A DNA stretch of 64,000 nt from an uncultured Ruminococcus sp. (GCA_945868475.1 CAMBLM010000007.1:62001-126000); one strand, 5' to 3'. Positions 34,645 through 44,182 are shown, counted from the stretch's first letter. Translations and numbers: made by a program. The notes: generated by a model not told the origin, from the sequence alone.

Positions 34645-35077
34645 GGCAATACTCCCAGACTGCTCTCATACCGAGGAAATAACCCTTTTTTCCGAATCCG
34701 AAGATAGTTCCGCTGCAAACGGGCGAGATGACCGAGGTGTGACGGAATTCCTCGCGCTTTTCAATGTTTGAAATGTGAACTTCGACAACGGGTATCTTCA
34801 CCGCCTCGATAGCATCACGGATAGCATAGCTGTAATGAGTGTAAGCACCTGCGTTGATAACGATGCCGCACTTGTCAAGACGTGCAGCGTGGATCTTGTC
34901 AATGATAGCACCCTCATGATTGGACTGGAAACATTCGCAGCTGTCAAAGCCAAGCTCCTTTGCAAAAGCCTTTATCTCTGCGCAAACGCTGTCGTAGGTG
35001 TCGTGACCGTAGATACCTGGTTCACGCTCGCCGAGCAGGTTAAGGTTCGGACCGTTGATTATAAGTAAATCTTTCAT
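34637..35077 (-). CDS. aroQ: 3-dehydroquinate dehydratase, type II
   Basis: AroQ performs the third step of the shikimate pathway. The 146-residue protein starts KDLLIINGPNLNLLGEREPGIYG, with the catalytic loop and tyrosine, then FQSNHEGAIIDKIH and NAGAYTHYSYAIRDAI, and VVEVHISNIEKREEFR. Length is typical of the dodecameric type II enzyme. GAAGAGG precedes the ATG at 35077. Confidence 0.97.
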   Translation of the reverse strand: MKDLLIINGPNLNLLGEREPGIYGHDTYDSVCAEIKAFAKELGFDSCECFQSNHEGAIIDKIHAARLDKCGIVINAGAYTHYSYAIRDAIEAVKIPVVEVHISNIEKREEFRHTSVISPVCSGTIFGFGKKGYFLGMRAVWEYCHE

Positions 35078-35155
35078 TTTTATACCTCTTCTATGCAAAA
35101 AATAAGAGCGGAGAAAATTCCTCCACTCCTATTTTAATACCAAATCGGGGAAATG

Positions 35156-37486
35156 TCAATTATCTGTTTTCGTCCTCTTTTTGCAGAACATCATCGCCGC
35201 AGTATAAACAGCCAGACCGCCGATGCCGACAGCGGAAAATGCCGTGCCGATATCCCTTGCTTTTGAATGATATTCAAATCTTATGCTGTGGCTTCCCGAC
35301 GGAACGGGGACTGCCGTGAAGCCTATGTTCGCATTGTAAAAATCCGTTTTTTCGCCGTCGATATATGCGGTAAAATTCTCGCTGTACGGTATGCTGAAAA
35401 ATACAAGCTCGGGCGTTTCGAGAGTTATCGCGGCGGAAAAGCCGCTTGTGTCGGAAGTGAAGCTTTCGGCATAGTTTTCCCTGCGCTTTGCACACTCCCC
35501 GGAGAGCTGTTCATCGCTGAGCGCATATATTTCCTCCTCGGGTAACTCTTCAAGATATCCCGAAACCGTGCTTGTGTCGTTCACGATCATTGCTTTGAGC
35601 ATGATCCCGTTCTTTACATCGTCATCGAGAGCGTCAAAGCGTTCTCTTGAAATGCAGTAGTCATAGCAGAATCCCATCGGGATAAAGTCGGGATTTTCAT
35701 AAATATAGTATATGCCCTGCTGTTCCTTGAAAATATGCTTGTCGGAAAAGCCTGCAAACGCATTTGCGTTTGATACAAGTGTTTTTACAGAGCAAAGGCA
35801 CTCGGAAGCATAATCGCAGTAGATATTGTAATACTCAAAGCCGAGAGCCTCGCAGTATTCATTTACATAAGGAGAAACGGAGCTGTTGAAGAAATACAAA
35901 GACCCTTCGCCCCAAAGAATGTTGAAGTTGTCGAACTGGTTCACGGCGGTGACCCTTTTACCGTATGAGGTATCCTCGAACTCGGGATAGGTCTGCCGCA
36001 TTTTAACGGCAAGATCGGGCGAGCGGTTTTCTCCCATACCGTAAAGCAAGGTGCTTTCCGTCAGAACGAACGCCGCGCCGATAACAAGTACAGCCGCTTT
36101 TTTGGGATAGTTTTCGTCTTTTTTCACGGCGAAGATCATAATTCCCGTGATGATGAGTCCTGCGGCGGTAAGTCCGAGGTTTGTCCACTTCTGCGTGTCG
36201 CTGTAGTAAGCTCCCGTTTCCCAGAGCGAAAGCTTTTCCATCGGGAATATGAGCGTAAAAACAGCTGTCGCGATAACTACCGCTCCGTTTATGACAATGC
36301 CGAGCCTGAACTTTTCGGGCGAATTTTCAAGCGCGAGCGCAGTCATTACCGACATTATAAGCACGGGCGCAAACAGCCACCTTGCGTAATATGTGGTCCT
36401 TCCGAGAGAAAAAATGCTGTTGAGTATCGGAATGAGCGCAATGACAGCGCATATCGCAACAAGCTTTTTCTGCCAGCTTTTTTGGCGTGTGCAAAAGGCG
36501 GCTATAACGCCCGACATTCCGAACAGGGGAAGATATGCCGCCTGTGAGGACCACCTTGAACCTGCGGGATATTCACCCCTGAAATCGGGGAAAACGTTGG
36601 TGTATCCCTGAGTATCGGGGACTGTGAACACCGACTGCAAAATTCTTGCATACCGCCATGGGGTTTCATAGAAAAGCATCTGCATGATATTGCTCAATGA
36701 ATAAGACTCGCCGAAACGGGGACTTCCGAGAATACATACTATAGCAGAAACGATAACAATGCCTGCGGCGGCAGTTCCGAGCAGAGCCTCCGCGCCAAGG
36801 CAGAAAAAATCCTTTGCCCCGATGCGAAATGTTTCGTCCGTGAGCCGCACAAGAAAATACAGTATAACGAAGATTACTTCGATAACGAACAGATAGTAAT
36901 TCGTCAGTGCGCATAAAGCAACAGCCAAGCCGAACAGCCCCCTGCGCTTTTCCGTCACCGCCGCTTCAAGAGCATAAAGCAGGAGAGGGAAGAACGCTAT
37001 CCCGTCCATATAATGGAACACAAAATTTGTCATCTGATATCCCGAAAAAGTGTATAAGACCGATGCGATCAGCGCGCAGCAAGGCTCTTTGCAGAAGCGT
37101 GAAGCATACAGATAACCGTTGATACAGCATACGCCGAGTTTCAGCGCAATAAGGAACGGCACGGCATAAATGACAGCTTTCTGCGGAATAAGCACTGTGA
37201 TAAGCGTGAACGGACTGAACAGGTTGTAAAAGCTGTAAGCGTCAAGGAAGTCCATCCCCAAGCCTGCGTTGAAGTCATACTGCGGAACAGTCATTCCGCC
37301 TAAAATTTGGCGCAGATAAACAAGAAACGGCACTTGCTGGGATTCAAAGTCGCCGTAAAAGTAAAATATAAATCCGTTTTCTGCGGCATAGGGCAGTGCG
37401 GAAAGCAGAAAAACCGCCGCACCTGCCAGAAAAGCGATAAGGCAGTATTTTGCGGTCACACGTTTTGGTTCGGCAAGGCTGTGCAA
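35156..37486 (-). CDS. YfhO-family polytopic membrane protein
   Basis: The 776-residue protein has about a dozen transmembrane segments in its first 480 residues, a large extracytoplasmic domain (about 500-745), and a last membrane segment with a basic end. FYFYGDFESQQVPFL near the N-terminus matches the YfhO/GT-C-like family. In Bacillus YfhO is involved in glycosylating lipoteichoic acid; the same role here is inference. The start is a TTG at 37486 with GGAG eight bases upstream; ATG codons nearby are out of frame. Confidence 0.85.
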   Translation of the reverse strand: MHSLAEPKRVTAKYCLIAFLAGAAVFLLSALPYAAENGFIFYFYGDFESQQVPFLVYLRQILGGMTVPQYDFNAGLGMDFLDAYSFYNLFSPFTLITVLIPQKAVIYAVPFLIALKLGVCCINGYLYASRFCKEPCCALIASVLYTFSGYQMTNFVFHYMDGIAFFPLLLYALEAAVTEKRRGLFGLAVALCALTNYYLFVIEVIFVILYFLVRLTDETFRIGAKDFFCLGAEALLGTAAAGIVIVSAIVCILGSPRFGESYSLSNIMQMLFYETPWRYARILQSVFTVPDTQGYTNVFPDFRGEYPAGSRWSSQAAYLPLFGMSGVIAAFCTRQKSWQKKLVAICAVIALIPILNSIFSLGRTTYYARWLFAPVLIMSVMTALALENSPEKFRLGIVINGAVVIATAVFTLIFPMEKLSLWETGAYYSDTQKWTNLGLTAAGLIITGIMIFAVKKDENYPKKAAVLVIGAAFVLTESTLLYGMGENRSPDLAVKMRQTYPEFEDTSYGKRVTAVNQFDNFNILWGEGSLYFFNSSVSPYVNEYCEALGFEYYNIYCDYASECLCSVKTLVSNANAFAGFSDKHIFKEQQGIYYIYENPDFIPMGFCYDYCISRERFDALDDDVKNGIMLKAMIVNDTSTVSGYLEELPEEEIYALSDEQLSGECAKRRENYAESFTSDTSGFSAAITLETPELVFFSIPYSENFTAYIDGEKTDFYNANIGFTAVPVPSGSHSIRFEYHSKARDIGTAFSAVGIGGLAVYTAAMMFCKKRTKTDN

Positions 37487-37559
37487 ATCATCATCTCCAT
37501 ATAATTTATTACTTTGATCTATATCTTGTCATTTGCTGTCATATCGCACGGCGAAAAGA

Positions 37560-38699
37560 TCAGTTCCAAAGGTCGAACCTGTCAACTCTCCAGCCGTCCC
37601 CGGTGTTTTTCATCACATAATGATAATCATCGTTAAAGCTTACGTCATAAGGGCTGTCAGGGTGACAGCTTATAACGACAGCCTTGAATTCAACCGTGTT
37701 TTCGTCTGACGAAACGGGGATAAAGCAGTGGTCAAAGTAAAGAAGATCAGTACCCCGTCCGCCGCCTCCGAGAATAAATTCGCCGTCCTCGCCGATATAA
37801 TCCTTTGCAAGCCTATCTGAAAATTCCTTGGTGAAAACGCCGTAAAGCATTTCCATAAAATATTCGGGAGTGTGCGCTTCGGCGTAGACCTTCGGCATAT
37901 AGCGATCCGCCCAGAACCAGTCCCACATAACGCCCGAAGCCTGTGCGAAAATATGCCGCTGTTCATCGTTTAAAAATGTCGGAGCGTAAGCGTCATATTC
38001 ATAGGCGACCAAAGTTCCGTTCTCGTCCGAGCCCGAACAGCCTTCCTGTGTGTGCTTTTCGGAGTAAAGTCCGCAGTTGTCGATGAAAAATCTGAAATCC
38101 GACTTTTCGCCGCCGAAATCAACGACCGTGCGGTAAATGCCCGACTCACAAGCCGAATAATCGAAATCCGCCGACTTTAAAAGATAATCGGTCTTGTGCA
38201 AAGGCTCAACGGTGAAGTCAATTTCAAGCGTGTCCGAGCCGTTTGTAAACGTCATAGGAACACCGTCCGAATCACGCACTATCTGTATGCTGTCAACGGT
38301 CACAGGCTCGTCAGTGTAGTTGGAAAAAGCGAAAATAAGCTCCTTGCGGTATTTCCATTCGCCGTTTTCATAATCAAGAAGTTCATTGCTGTCACGGCAT
38401 TCCCAGCTGTCAACACTGCTTTTTTCGCTGTCTTGGCTTATGCTCGGCTGAACAAAATAGACAAGTCCCTCCTCGGGGTTGCCCGTGTCAAAGTCGTCAA
38501 CGGCTTCCTCGGTTGTTTCCTCGGGTTCACATTCGGTAATGTCGGTTTCTTCCGAAGTTTCGGCGGTCGTTGTTTCGCTTGTTTCGACAGTTGTTTCAGC
38601 CGTGCTTGCCGTTGTTTCGTCCGAAACAGCCGAAGTATTTCCGCAGGCTGTCAGGCACAAAGCGGAAAGAATAATCGCCGCATATTTTTTGTAATTCAT
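37560..38699 (-). CDS. Lipoprotein of unknown function with a Thr/Glu-rich linker
   Basis: The 379-residue protein has a lipoprotein signal (KKYAAIILSALCLTACG, lipid-attached Cys19) and a linker rich in T, E and S (about 22-70). A folded extracellular domain follows; I recognise no family. The part around FSNYTDEPVTVDSIQIVRDSDG looks beta-rich, and the C-terminus (TGDGWRVDRFDLWN) resembles the end of NTF2-like/DUF-type domains that follow stress or binding modules. GGGGG lies ten bases before the ATG at 38699. Confidence 0.7.
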   Translation of the reverse strand: MNYKKYAAIILSALCLTACGNTSAVSDETTASTAETTVETSETTTAETSEETDITECEPEETTEEAVDDFDTGNPEEGLVYFVQPSISQDSEKSSVDSWECRDSNELLDYENGEWKYRKELIFAFSNYTDEPVTVDSIQIVRDSDGVPMTFTNGSDTLEIDFTVEPLHKTDYLLKSADFDYSACESGIYRTVVDFGGEKSDFRFFIDNCGLYSEKHTQEGCSGSDENGTLVAYEYDAYAPTFLNDEQRHIFAQASGVMWDWFWADRYMPKVYAEAHTPEYFMEMLYGVFTKEFSDRLAKDYIGEDGEFILGGGGRGTDLLYFDHCFIPVSSDENTVEFKAVVISCHPDSPYDVSFNDDYHYVMKNTGDGWRVDRFDLWN

Positions 38700-38814
38700 A
38701 ATGTCATACCCCCACATATAATACAGCCGACCAAAGCAATGCAATGGCCGGCTGTGCTTTGTAACTATAATTATACCATTTCCTGCCGAAATAGCAATTA
38801 CAGTATGGTTACAA

Positions 38815-39681
38815 TTATAAAAGGCTCTCGTAATAATCCTTCATTGTCTTGGCGTCCTCGGTCTGCGTTCCGTCACTTTCGCAGATAAATGTCGGCGCAA
38901 GGTTTTTCTTCGCAACAAGCTCCATGAGCGGTTCAAACTGCGGACCGTAAACAGTGTCGGCAAAGGTCAGGTGCTTCTTTTCGCCGCCTTTTTCGGTGTA
39001 TTCTATCTTGGAGAAATGCGAGTGGAAGCATTTAAGCCGCTCACTGCCGAGTTCATTCTCTATCGTGTCGAGTATCTTTTCATAGTCGGACTTGTCCTTG
39101 ATAGAGCCAAAGGTGCGCGCGTTGAGATGTCCGAAGTCAATGCAGGGGATAAAGCTTTCATCAATTTTGCAAAGCTCCATAACTTCGTGCAGGTCGCCGA
39201 GCTGATTAATTTTTCCCATAGTTTCGGGGCAGCAGCGGATATTTTCAAGTCCCTGCGCAACAAGCTCCTCACGGGCAAGCTTCATCGTGTTTTTCGCAAG
39301 TTCAAGTGCCTCTTCACGCGTCATCTTCGAGCATGAGCCGCTGTGGATAACAATTCTGTCGCCGCCCATAGCGTTCACAGCCTTTGCCGATGCAAGAATG
39401 TAGTTCACCGAGTTAAGACGCTTTTCCTCCTCGACGCTCGAAAGTGAGATGAAGTAAGGCGCGTGAACGGAAACGCTTATTCCTGCGTTTCGCAGAGCCG
39501 TGCCGATCTCCCTTGCGCTTTCCTCGGAAACACGGACGCCCTGACCGCACTGATATTCAAAGTGGTTCAAGCCGAATTTTGTAAGATATTCGCCGAGCTG
39601 AACGGATTTTTTGTAACCCATTTCCTTGAAGCTTTTAGCAGCACCGGCAGGGCCGAATTTTGCTTTTATATCATTTGACAT
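38815..39681 (-). CDS. AP endonuclease family 2 (Nfo-like) TIM-barrel protein
   Basis: The 288-residue protein starts IKAKFGPAGAAKSF, and has ISVSVHAPYFISLSS and GGDRIVIHSGSCSKM, then CCPETMGKINQLG and PCIDFGHLNARTFG, and ends in FICESDGTQTEDAKTMKDYY. The spaced H, E, D, H residues fit a metal-binding endonuclease IV/xylose-isomerase-like barrel. Deoxyribonuclease IV would repair abasic sites; a sugar-phosphate isomerase relative is a possible alternative. AAAGGATC precedes the ATG. Confidence 0.82.
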   Translation of the reverse strand: MSNDIKAKFGPAGAAKSFKEMGYKKSVQLGEYLTKFGLNHFEYQCGQGVRVSEESAREIGTALRNAGISVSVHAPYFISLSSVEEEKRLNSVNYILASAKAVNAMGGDRIVIHSGSCSKMTREEALELAKNTMKLAREELVAQGLENIRCCPETMGKINQLGDLHEVMELCKIDESFIPCIDFGHLNARTFGSIKDKSDYEKILDTIENELGSERLKCFHSHFSKIEYTEKGGEKKHLTFADTVYGPQFEPLMELVAKKNLAPTFICESDGTQTEDAKTMKDYYESLL

Positions 39682-39765
39682 TGTTTTTGATCCTTTCGTA
39701 AAACGAGGTTTATTTTCATTATTATTTTAATAAATATAACAAGGTTAGTCAAGGGGAATTTTAAA

Positions 39766-39925
39766 ATAATTCGTAATGCGTAATGCGTAATGCGTAATTC
39801 GTAATTATTTATGCTATGTTAATTCACTGCAAAACACCGAATTTACGTAGGGGCGGATTCTATATCCGCCCGTTGAAAATCCAACAATTACGGTAAATTT
39901 TCTGTAGGGGACGGGCATATAGTGC
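39766..39925. repeat. Family C intergenic repeat (C2)
   Basis: Starts AATTCGTAATGCGTAATGCG, has GTAGGGGCGGATTC-TATATCCGCCCG (39847-39872) and GTAGGGGACGGGC near the end. It is shorter than C1, C4 and C5 and lacks their terminator. Confidence 0.85.
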
Positions 39926-39965
39926 AATAACATAGTTTACATAAATATAGGTATAAAAAGAAAGA

Positions 39966-40045
39966 CGCAATTCACCGACCGGGGCTTGCGAAAATGATCT
40001 CTCATATTTCGTTTTGCCTTTTTGTGTGAATTGCGCCTTTTTATC
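39966..40045 (-). terminator. Long hairpin after the binding-protein gene
   Basis: On the minus strand GGCGCAATTCAC, at the start, pairs with GTGAATTGCGTC, followed by TTTCTTTTTAT. A similar GTGAATTGCGCCTTTTT half-site is at 55991-56010. Confidence 0.6.
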
Positions 40046-40074
40046 TGTCAGATAATATGTTGAGCGGAACTTTC

Positions 40075-40932
40075 TTACTGAACAGTTGTGATGTCAGAAC
40101 CAAACCACTTTTCGGAAATTTCGCCGAGCTTGCCGTCAGCCTTCATTTCGGAAAGTGTCTGCTGAACCTTGTCACGGAGAGCCTGATCGTTCTTTCTGAA
40201 GCCGATAGCGTACTCTTCTTCTTCAAGTCCGTCAGCGAGGAGAACATAGTCCTTGCCGCTTTCCTTTATCTCATAGTTTGCAACTACGGAATCCATAAAT
40301 ACAGCGTCAACGAGGTTGAGTTCAAGCTGCTGGAGGCATTCAACGTTTGTTGCGAGTGCGTTTTCAGTGATGTTAAGACCTGCGTTCTCGAGAATTTCCT
40401 GTGCTGTTGAGCCGCTCTGTACCGCAACTGTCTTGCCGTCGAGGTCAGCCTGAGAAGCGATAGTGCTGTCTGCTGTTACAACGAATACCATTTCATTCTT
40501 CATATAAGGTTCGCTGAGGTTCATGATCTCCTGTCTTGAAGCGTTGATGGACATACCGTTCCAGATGCAGTCGATCTTGCCGGAATCGAGATCCTGTTCC
40601 TTTGTATCCCAGTCGATAGGCTGCTTAACGAGTTTAACGCCGAGTCTTGCGCAAACTTCTTCTGCGCAGTCGATGTCGAAGCCGACGATCTCATCGTTCT
40701 CGTCTGTGTAGCCCATTGGCTTGAATGTAGCGTCAAGACCGAGGATAAATTCGCCCGAATCAAGTACCTTCTGGAGCGAGTTGTCTTCGCCGGTTGCTTC
40801 TTCTGTTACAGCGGCAGCGTCTGTGTCAGCGGCTGTAGTTGTTTCGTCTGCTGTGCCGTTGGAGTTTCCGCAGCCTGCGAGCATTGCGGGAACGAGTGCC
40901 ATTACGGCGATAAGCTTTGCTAATTTTTTCAT
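40075..40932 (-). CDS. Amino-acid ABC transporter substrate-binding lipoprotein
   Basis: The 285-residue protein has a lipoprotein signal (LVPAMLAGCG, lipid Cys21), a short T/A/E-rich linker, and a family 3 solute-binding domain: FILGLDATFKPMGYTDEND, GFDIDCAEEVCARLGVKL, DWDTKEQDLDSGKIDCIWNG, SEPYMKNEMVFVV. These match polar amino-acid/cystine-type receptors. No permease or ATPase lies beside it, so it either works with a transporter elsewhere or acts as a sensor. GGGAAAGAAT precedes the ATG. Confidence 0.92.
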   Translation of the reverse strand: MKKLAKLIAVMALVPAMLAGCGNSNGTADETTTAADTDAAAVTEEATGEDNSLQKVLDSGEFILGLDATFKPMGYTDENDEIVGFDIDCAEEVCARLGVKLVKQPIDWDTKEQDLDSGKIDCIWNGMSINASRQEIMNLSEPYMKNEMVFVVTADSTIASQADLDGKTVAVQSGSTAQEILENAGLNITENALATNVECLQQLELNLVDAVFMDSVVANYEIKESGKDYVLLADGLEEEEYAIGFRKNDQALRDKVQQTLSEMKADGKLGEISEKWFGSDITTVQ

Positions 40933-41110
40933 ATTCTTTCCCTAACCTTTCTTATTTTCAACAAGGCTGATAGCCTTTTCCTTTAAATACAAAGCTAATA
41001 ATACCACATCTTAATATTAAAGTAAAGTAATAAAGCAAAGCTTTGGGATTTTGTATCAAATCCGTCGGAAAAAGCCTTGCTTTTTATTGCAATTCACAAT
41101 AGGGAAGCGT

Positions 41111-41458
41111 TTATCTGAGCTTTTCCCATTCGCTTTCCTTAAATCCGACAAGAACTGTATTATCCGCTACAAGAATAGGTCGCTTTACCAACATTCCGTC
41201 CGAAGCAAGGAGCGCAAACTGCTCATCTTCCGACATTGACGGGAGTTTTTTCGCAAGTTCCATTGAACGGTAAAGCATACCGCTTGTGTTGAAGAATTTT
41301 TTCAGCGGAAGACCGCTTGCTTTATGCCAATCTTTCAGTTCTTCAATAGTCGGGTTCTGCTCTTTTATGTTTCGTTCATCATATTTTATTCCATTCTCAT
41401 CAAGAAAACGCTTTGCTTTTTGACAGGTCGTGCATTTGGGGTAACATACAAACAGCAT
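41111..41458 (-). CDS. ArsC/Spx-family thioredoxin-fold protein
   Basis: The 115-residue protein starts LFVCYPKCTTCQKAKRFLDENG, with CTTC resembling the ArsC/YffB/Spx active site, then IKEQNPTIEELKDW and NTSGMLYR, and ends LLVKRPIL-type (MLVKRPILVADNTVLVGF). It belongs to the arsenate reductase-related group; no arsenic genes are nearby, so arsenate reduction is unproven. It starts three bases after the acetyltransferase stop. Confidence 0.88.
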   Translation of the reverse strand: MLFVCYPKCTTCQKAKRFLDENGIKYDERNIKEQNPTIEELKDWHKASGLPLKKFFNTSGMLYRSMELAKKLPSMSEDEQFALLASDGMLVKRPILVADNTVLVGFKESEWEKLR

Positions 41459-41461
41459 AGC

Positions 41462-42067
41462 TTACTCCTTTATTCCACATTTTGCAACAGCTTCTGTGGA
41501 AAGTTCATTCACATTTATAAACTCGGGTGGAACGTCGGGGTGAGGGGTAAGTATTTTCTCCATCCATATCATATCGTACCAACGGTCAAATTTGTAGCCG
41601 CACTTTACGAAGTCGCCGACATAGCGGTAGCCAAGGTGAGCGTGAAAATCCTCACTGTTTCGGTCAAGATGCTCGTCTGCTTCGTCCGAGGGTACGCCGA
41701 TGCAGGCACAGAGGTTGTAGACATTCATCTCCGCAAGCAATTTTTCAAGTGTTTCATAAAGCTTCTTGCCCACGCCGTGCTTTCTGTATGCCATATCGAC
41801 ATATATCGAAGTTTCGACCGAGTGTTCATACGCTTTTCTGCCGACAAAGGGACTTACATAGGCATAACCGACTGTTTTTCCGTTGATCTCTGCGCAGATA
41901 TAAGGGTATTTCTGCTTCGTTTTTGCTATTCTCGCTTCAAATTCCTCTGCCGTCGGCGGATCATATTCAAAGGTTATCGCCGTTTCGAGAACATAGGGCT
42001 TGTATATCTCCGAAATAGCCTTTGCATCGGAAATTTCGGCAAATCTTACTGTAATTTCATCGTTCAT
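41462..42067 (-). CDS. GNAT acetyltransferase, phosphinothricin-acetyltransferase-like
   Basis: The 201-residue protein has IRFAEISDA-type start (VRFAEISDAKAISEIYKPYVLETAITFEY), the acetyl-CoA binding DMAYRKHGVGKKLYETLEKLL, and the later HAHLGYRYVGDFVKCGYKFDRWYD-MIWMEK end typical of the PAT/Pat-like group. The substrate cannot be read from sequence. AAAGGAAG precedes the ATG at 42067. Confidence 0.88.
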   Translation of the reverse strand: MNDEITVRFAEISDAKAISEIYKPYVLETAITFEYDPPTAEEFEARIAKTKQKYPYICAEINGKTVGYAYVSPFVGRKAYEHSVETSIYVDMAYRKHGVGKKLYETLEKLLAEMNVYNLCACIGVPSDEADEHLDRNSEDFHAHLGYRYVGDFVKCGYKFDRWYDMIWMEKILTPHPDVPPEFINVNELSTEAVAKCGIKE

Positions 42068-42145
42068 GAACGAACACTTCCTTTCGCGTTTGATTATAGC
42101 ACTAAAAGTACGAAAATGCAAGAAAAACCGGACAGAAATTCAAAC

Positions 42146-42174
42146 TTGACAACATAATTCCGCTGTGTTATAAT
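42146..42174 (+). promoter_or_regulatory. Consensus promoter for the MATE gene
   Basis: TTGACA (42146-42151) and TATAAT (42169-42174) are 17 bases apart, 33 bases before the start codon. Confidence 0.82.
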
Positions 42175-42207
42175 CATTGAATATTTCTGAAAAGGGGAGT
42201 GAAGTGA

Positions 42208-43581
42208 ATGAAAGAGAAAAACAGTATATACCGCCGCGCGCTGATGCTCGCCGTGCCGATGATGATACAGAACGGCATTACGAATATGGTCGGACTTGTT
42301 GACAGCGTTATGGTGGGAAGCCTCGGAACGGAGGCAATGACAGCGGTAACGATAGTCGGTCAGCTTATTTTCGTATTCAACCTCGGCATTTTCGGGGGAA
42401 TATCGGGACCGGGCATCTACGCCGCGCAGTTTTACGGTCAGGGGAATACAGAGGGCTTTCGCAGTGCGATACGAATGAAACGCTTTATATGTGCAGCGTT
42501 TCTTGTTGTCGGAGTGCTTGCGTTCCTGTTCGGGGACGAGTTCCTTATCGGACTTTATCTCAAAGGCGAAAGCGGCTCGATAGATGCGGCACTCACGATG
42601 CAGAATGCAAAGGACTATCTGCGGATAATGCTGCTCGGACTGCTCCCGTTCGCTGTAACGCAGATATATGCAAGCTCACTGCGTGAATCGGGCGACAGCA
42701 TAAAGCCGATGGTCGCAGGAGTTTCATCGGTCGTTGTGGATATCGTGTTCAACTATCTGCTCATCTTCGGAAAGTTCGGCTTTCCCGAGCTTGGCGTAAG
42801 GGGAGCGGCGATCGCGACAGTCCTTGCAAGATTTGTCGAGATGCTCGTTGTGGTTATATGGGCGAATCTCCGCAGGGATAAGCACGAATTTTTACAGGGA
42901 CTGTATAAGACTTTCCTCGTCCCGAAAGACCTTGCGTTCAAAATGCTCAAAAAGGGTACTCCGATATTCCTGAACGAATTTCTGTGGGCAGGCGCAATAG
43001 CAGTTCTTACGCAGACTTACGCTACGAGAGGACTTGAAATAGTCGCAGGAATGAACATCTCAAATGCGCTCTGCAATCTGCTCAACGTTGTGTTCATTGC
43101 GCTCGGAAATGCAGTTGGGATACTCATAGGTCAGACCCTCGGAGCAGGTCAGTATGAAAAGGCGAAAAAGGATTCATTCTCGCTGATGAAGTTCACGGGC
43201 GGCGTGTGTTTTATCCTCACGGCGGCACTTATATCAGTGTCAAAAGTATTTCCGCTCGTCTATGATACCACAGACGAAGTGCGCTCGCTCGGAACGAGCT
43301 TCATCATAATAACATCGGCATTTTTCCCCGTTCAGGGTTATCTTAACGCAATGTATTTCACCCTGCGTTCGGGAGGAAAAACGTTCGTGACGTTCCTCTT
43401 CGACAGCGTATTTTCATGGGTGTTCTCCGTGCCGCTCGCGTATGTTCTCTGCACCTTTACGTCACTGCCGATACTGCCCGTTTACACGATAGTCTGTGCG
43501 GCTGACATTATAAAAGTCGTCATAGGATATATCCTTATAAGAAAAGGCGTTTGGATAAGCAGGATCGTGGATAATGCTTAA
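42208..43581 (+). CDS. MATE-family multidrug/sodium antiporter
   Basis: The 457-residue protein has twelve predicted membrane segments in two homologous halves. The first begins with RRALMLAVPMMIQNGITNMVGLVDSVMVGSLG, typical of MATE exporters, and the second half begins near residue 250 (FLNEFLWAGAIAVLTQTY). Substrates are unknown. GGGGAG precedes the ATG. The last codons and TAA stop (AAT GCT TAA TTCG) merge into a family C repeat. Confidence 0.92.
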   Translation: MKEKNSIYRRALMLAVPMMIQNGITNMVGLVDSVMVGSLGTEAMTAVTIVGQLIFVFNLGIFGGISGPGIYAAQFYGQGNTEGFRSAIRMKRFICAAFLVVGVLAFLFGDEFLIGLYLKGESGSIDAALTMQNAKDYLRIMLLGLLPFAVTQIYASSLRESGDSIKPMVAGVSSVVVDIVFNYLLIFGKFGFPELGVRGAAIATVLARFVEMLVVVIWANLRRDKHEFLQGLYKTFLVPKDLAFKMLKKGTPIFLNEFLWAGAIAVLTQTYATRGLEIVAGMNISNALCNLLNVVFIALGNAVGILIGQTLGAGQYEKAKKDSFSLMKFTGGVCFILTAALISVSKVFPLVYDTTDEVRSLGTSFIIITSAFFPVQGYLNAMYFTLRSGGKTFVTFLFDSVFSWVFSVPLAYVLCTFTSLPILPVYTIVCAADIIKVVIGYILIRKGVWISRIVDNA

Positions 43582-43832
43582 TTCGTAATTCGTAATGCGT
43601 AATTAATGCAATGCGATGCATTGCATACAAATTCGGAATTATTTATGCTCCGTAAATTCACTGCAAGACACCTGACTCCGTAGGGGCGGATCTTATATCC
43701 GCCCGATGCAAAACCAACATTTTACGCAAGATTTCTGTATGGGACTGTCGCCCGTCCAACGGTTCAAGGTGTTACAATATAAACGAACAGACCTGTTTTC
43801 GAGGGGGCTTGAAAACAGGTCTGTTGATTTAT
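43579..43832. repeat. Family C intergenic repeat (C3)
   Basis: Starts TAATTCGTAATTCGTAATGCG at the MATE stop codon, contains the palindrome TGCAATGC-GAT-GCATTGCA, GTAGGGGCGGATC-TTATATCCGCCCG (43680 on) and an intrinsic terminator at 43786-43825 (AACAGACCTGTTTTC and its complement). Confidence 0.85.
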
Positions 43833-43893
43833 AGTACGAATTTCATTTTTATATTTAACAACAAACAACAAAAAGCGTATTTATTGCAGATAA

Positions 43894-43922
43894 TTGACAA
43901 AATAACTTGTAAATGGTAAAAT
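43894..43922 (+). promoter_or_regulatory. Promoter of the small toxin gene
   Basis: TTGACA (43894-43899) and TAAAAT (43917-43922) are 17 bases apart, about 175 bases before the toxin start codon. Confidence 0.7.
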
Positions 43923-43962
43923 ACAATTATGGGCATACCAAAAACGGTAGGCGGTCAATTAA

Positions 43963-44077
43963 GCAAAGCCGATCAAAGCGAAGCGTTCGTTTCGCCGTTT
44001 TTCAAAATGTACGAGTATCCTCTTTTGAGGACATTTTGAAAAACGGCTGTAACGTATTGATCGGCTTTGCTTTTTGC
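43963..44077 (+). promoter_or_regulatory. Nested leader hairpin with U-tract upstream of the toxin gene
   Basis: Outer arms GCAAAGCCGATCAA (43963-43976) and TTGATCGGCTTTGC (44057-44070) and inner 17-bp arms GCCGTTTTTCAAAATGT (43994-44010) and its complement (44031-44047) form a long stem. It is followed by TTTTT, so it looks like an intrinsic terminator or attenuator inside the 5' leader. Confidence 0.65.
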
Positions 44078-44098
44078 TCCCTGAAAGGGGGCGTTGCT

Positions 44099-44182
44099 AT
44101 GAGTATAATTGAAGTTTTGACTTTAGGAATACTTATCTGCGATATCATACAGACAGCACTTAATAGTAATAAAAAGAAGTAA
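44099..44182 (+). CDS. Small hydrophobic peptide, putative holin-like type I toxin
   Basis: The 27-residue peptide reads as a polar start (MSIIEVLTL), a hydrophobic centre (GILICDIIQTAL) and a lysine tail (NSNKKK). This matches the layout of the putative holin-like toxins of Firmicutes (MS/TxxEALxL... KKK). AAAGGGGG lies at good distance before the ATG. An opposing consensus promoter just downstream would make an antisense RNA over its 3' end. Toxicity is inferred from the family. Confidence 0.72.
   Translation: MSIIEVLTLGILICDIIQTALNSNKKK

Noticed and set aside
43913-44182. 89-codon version of the small toxin gene
   Set aside because: The extension reads through the leader hairpin and lacks a ribosome site; the 27-codon frame has AAAGGGGG at the right distance.
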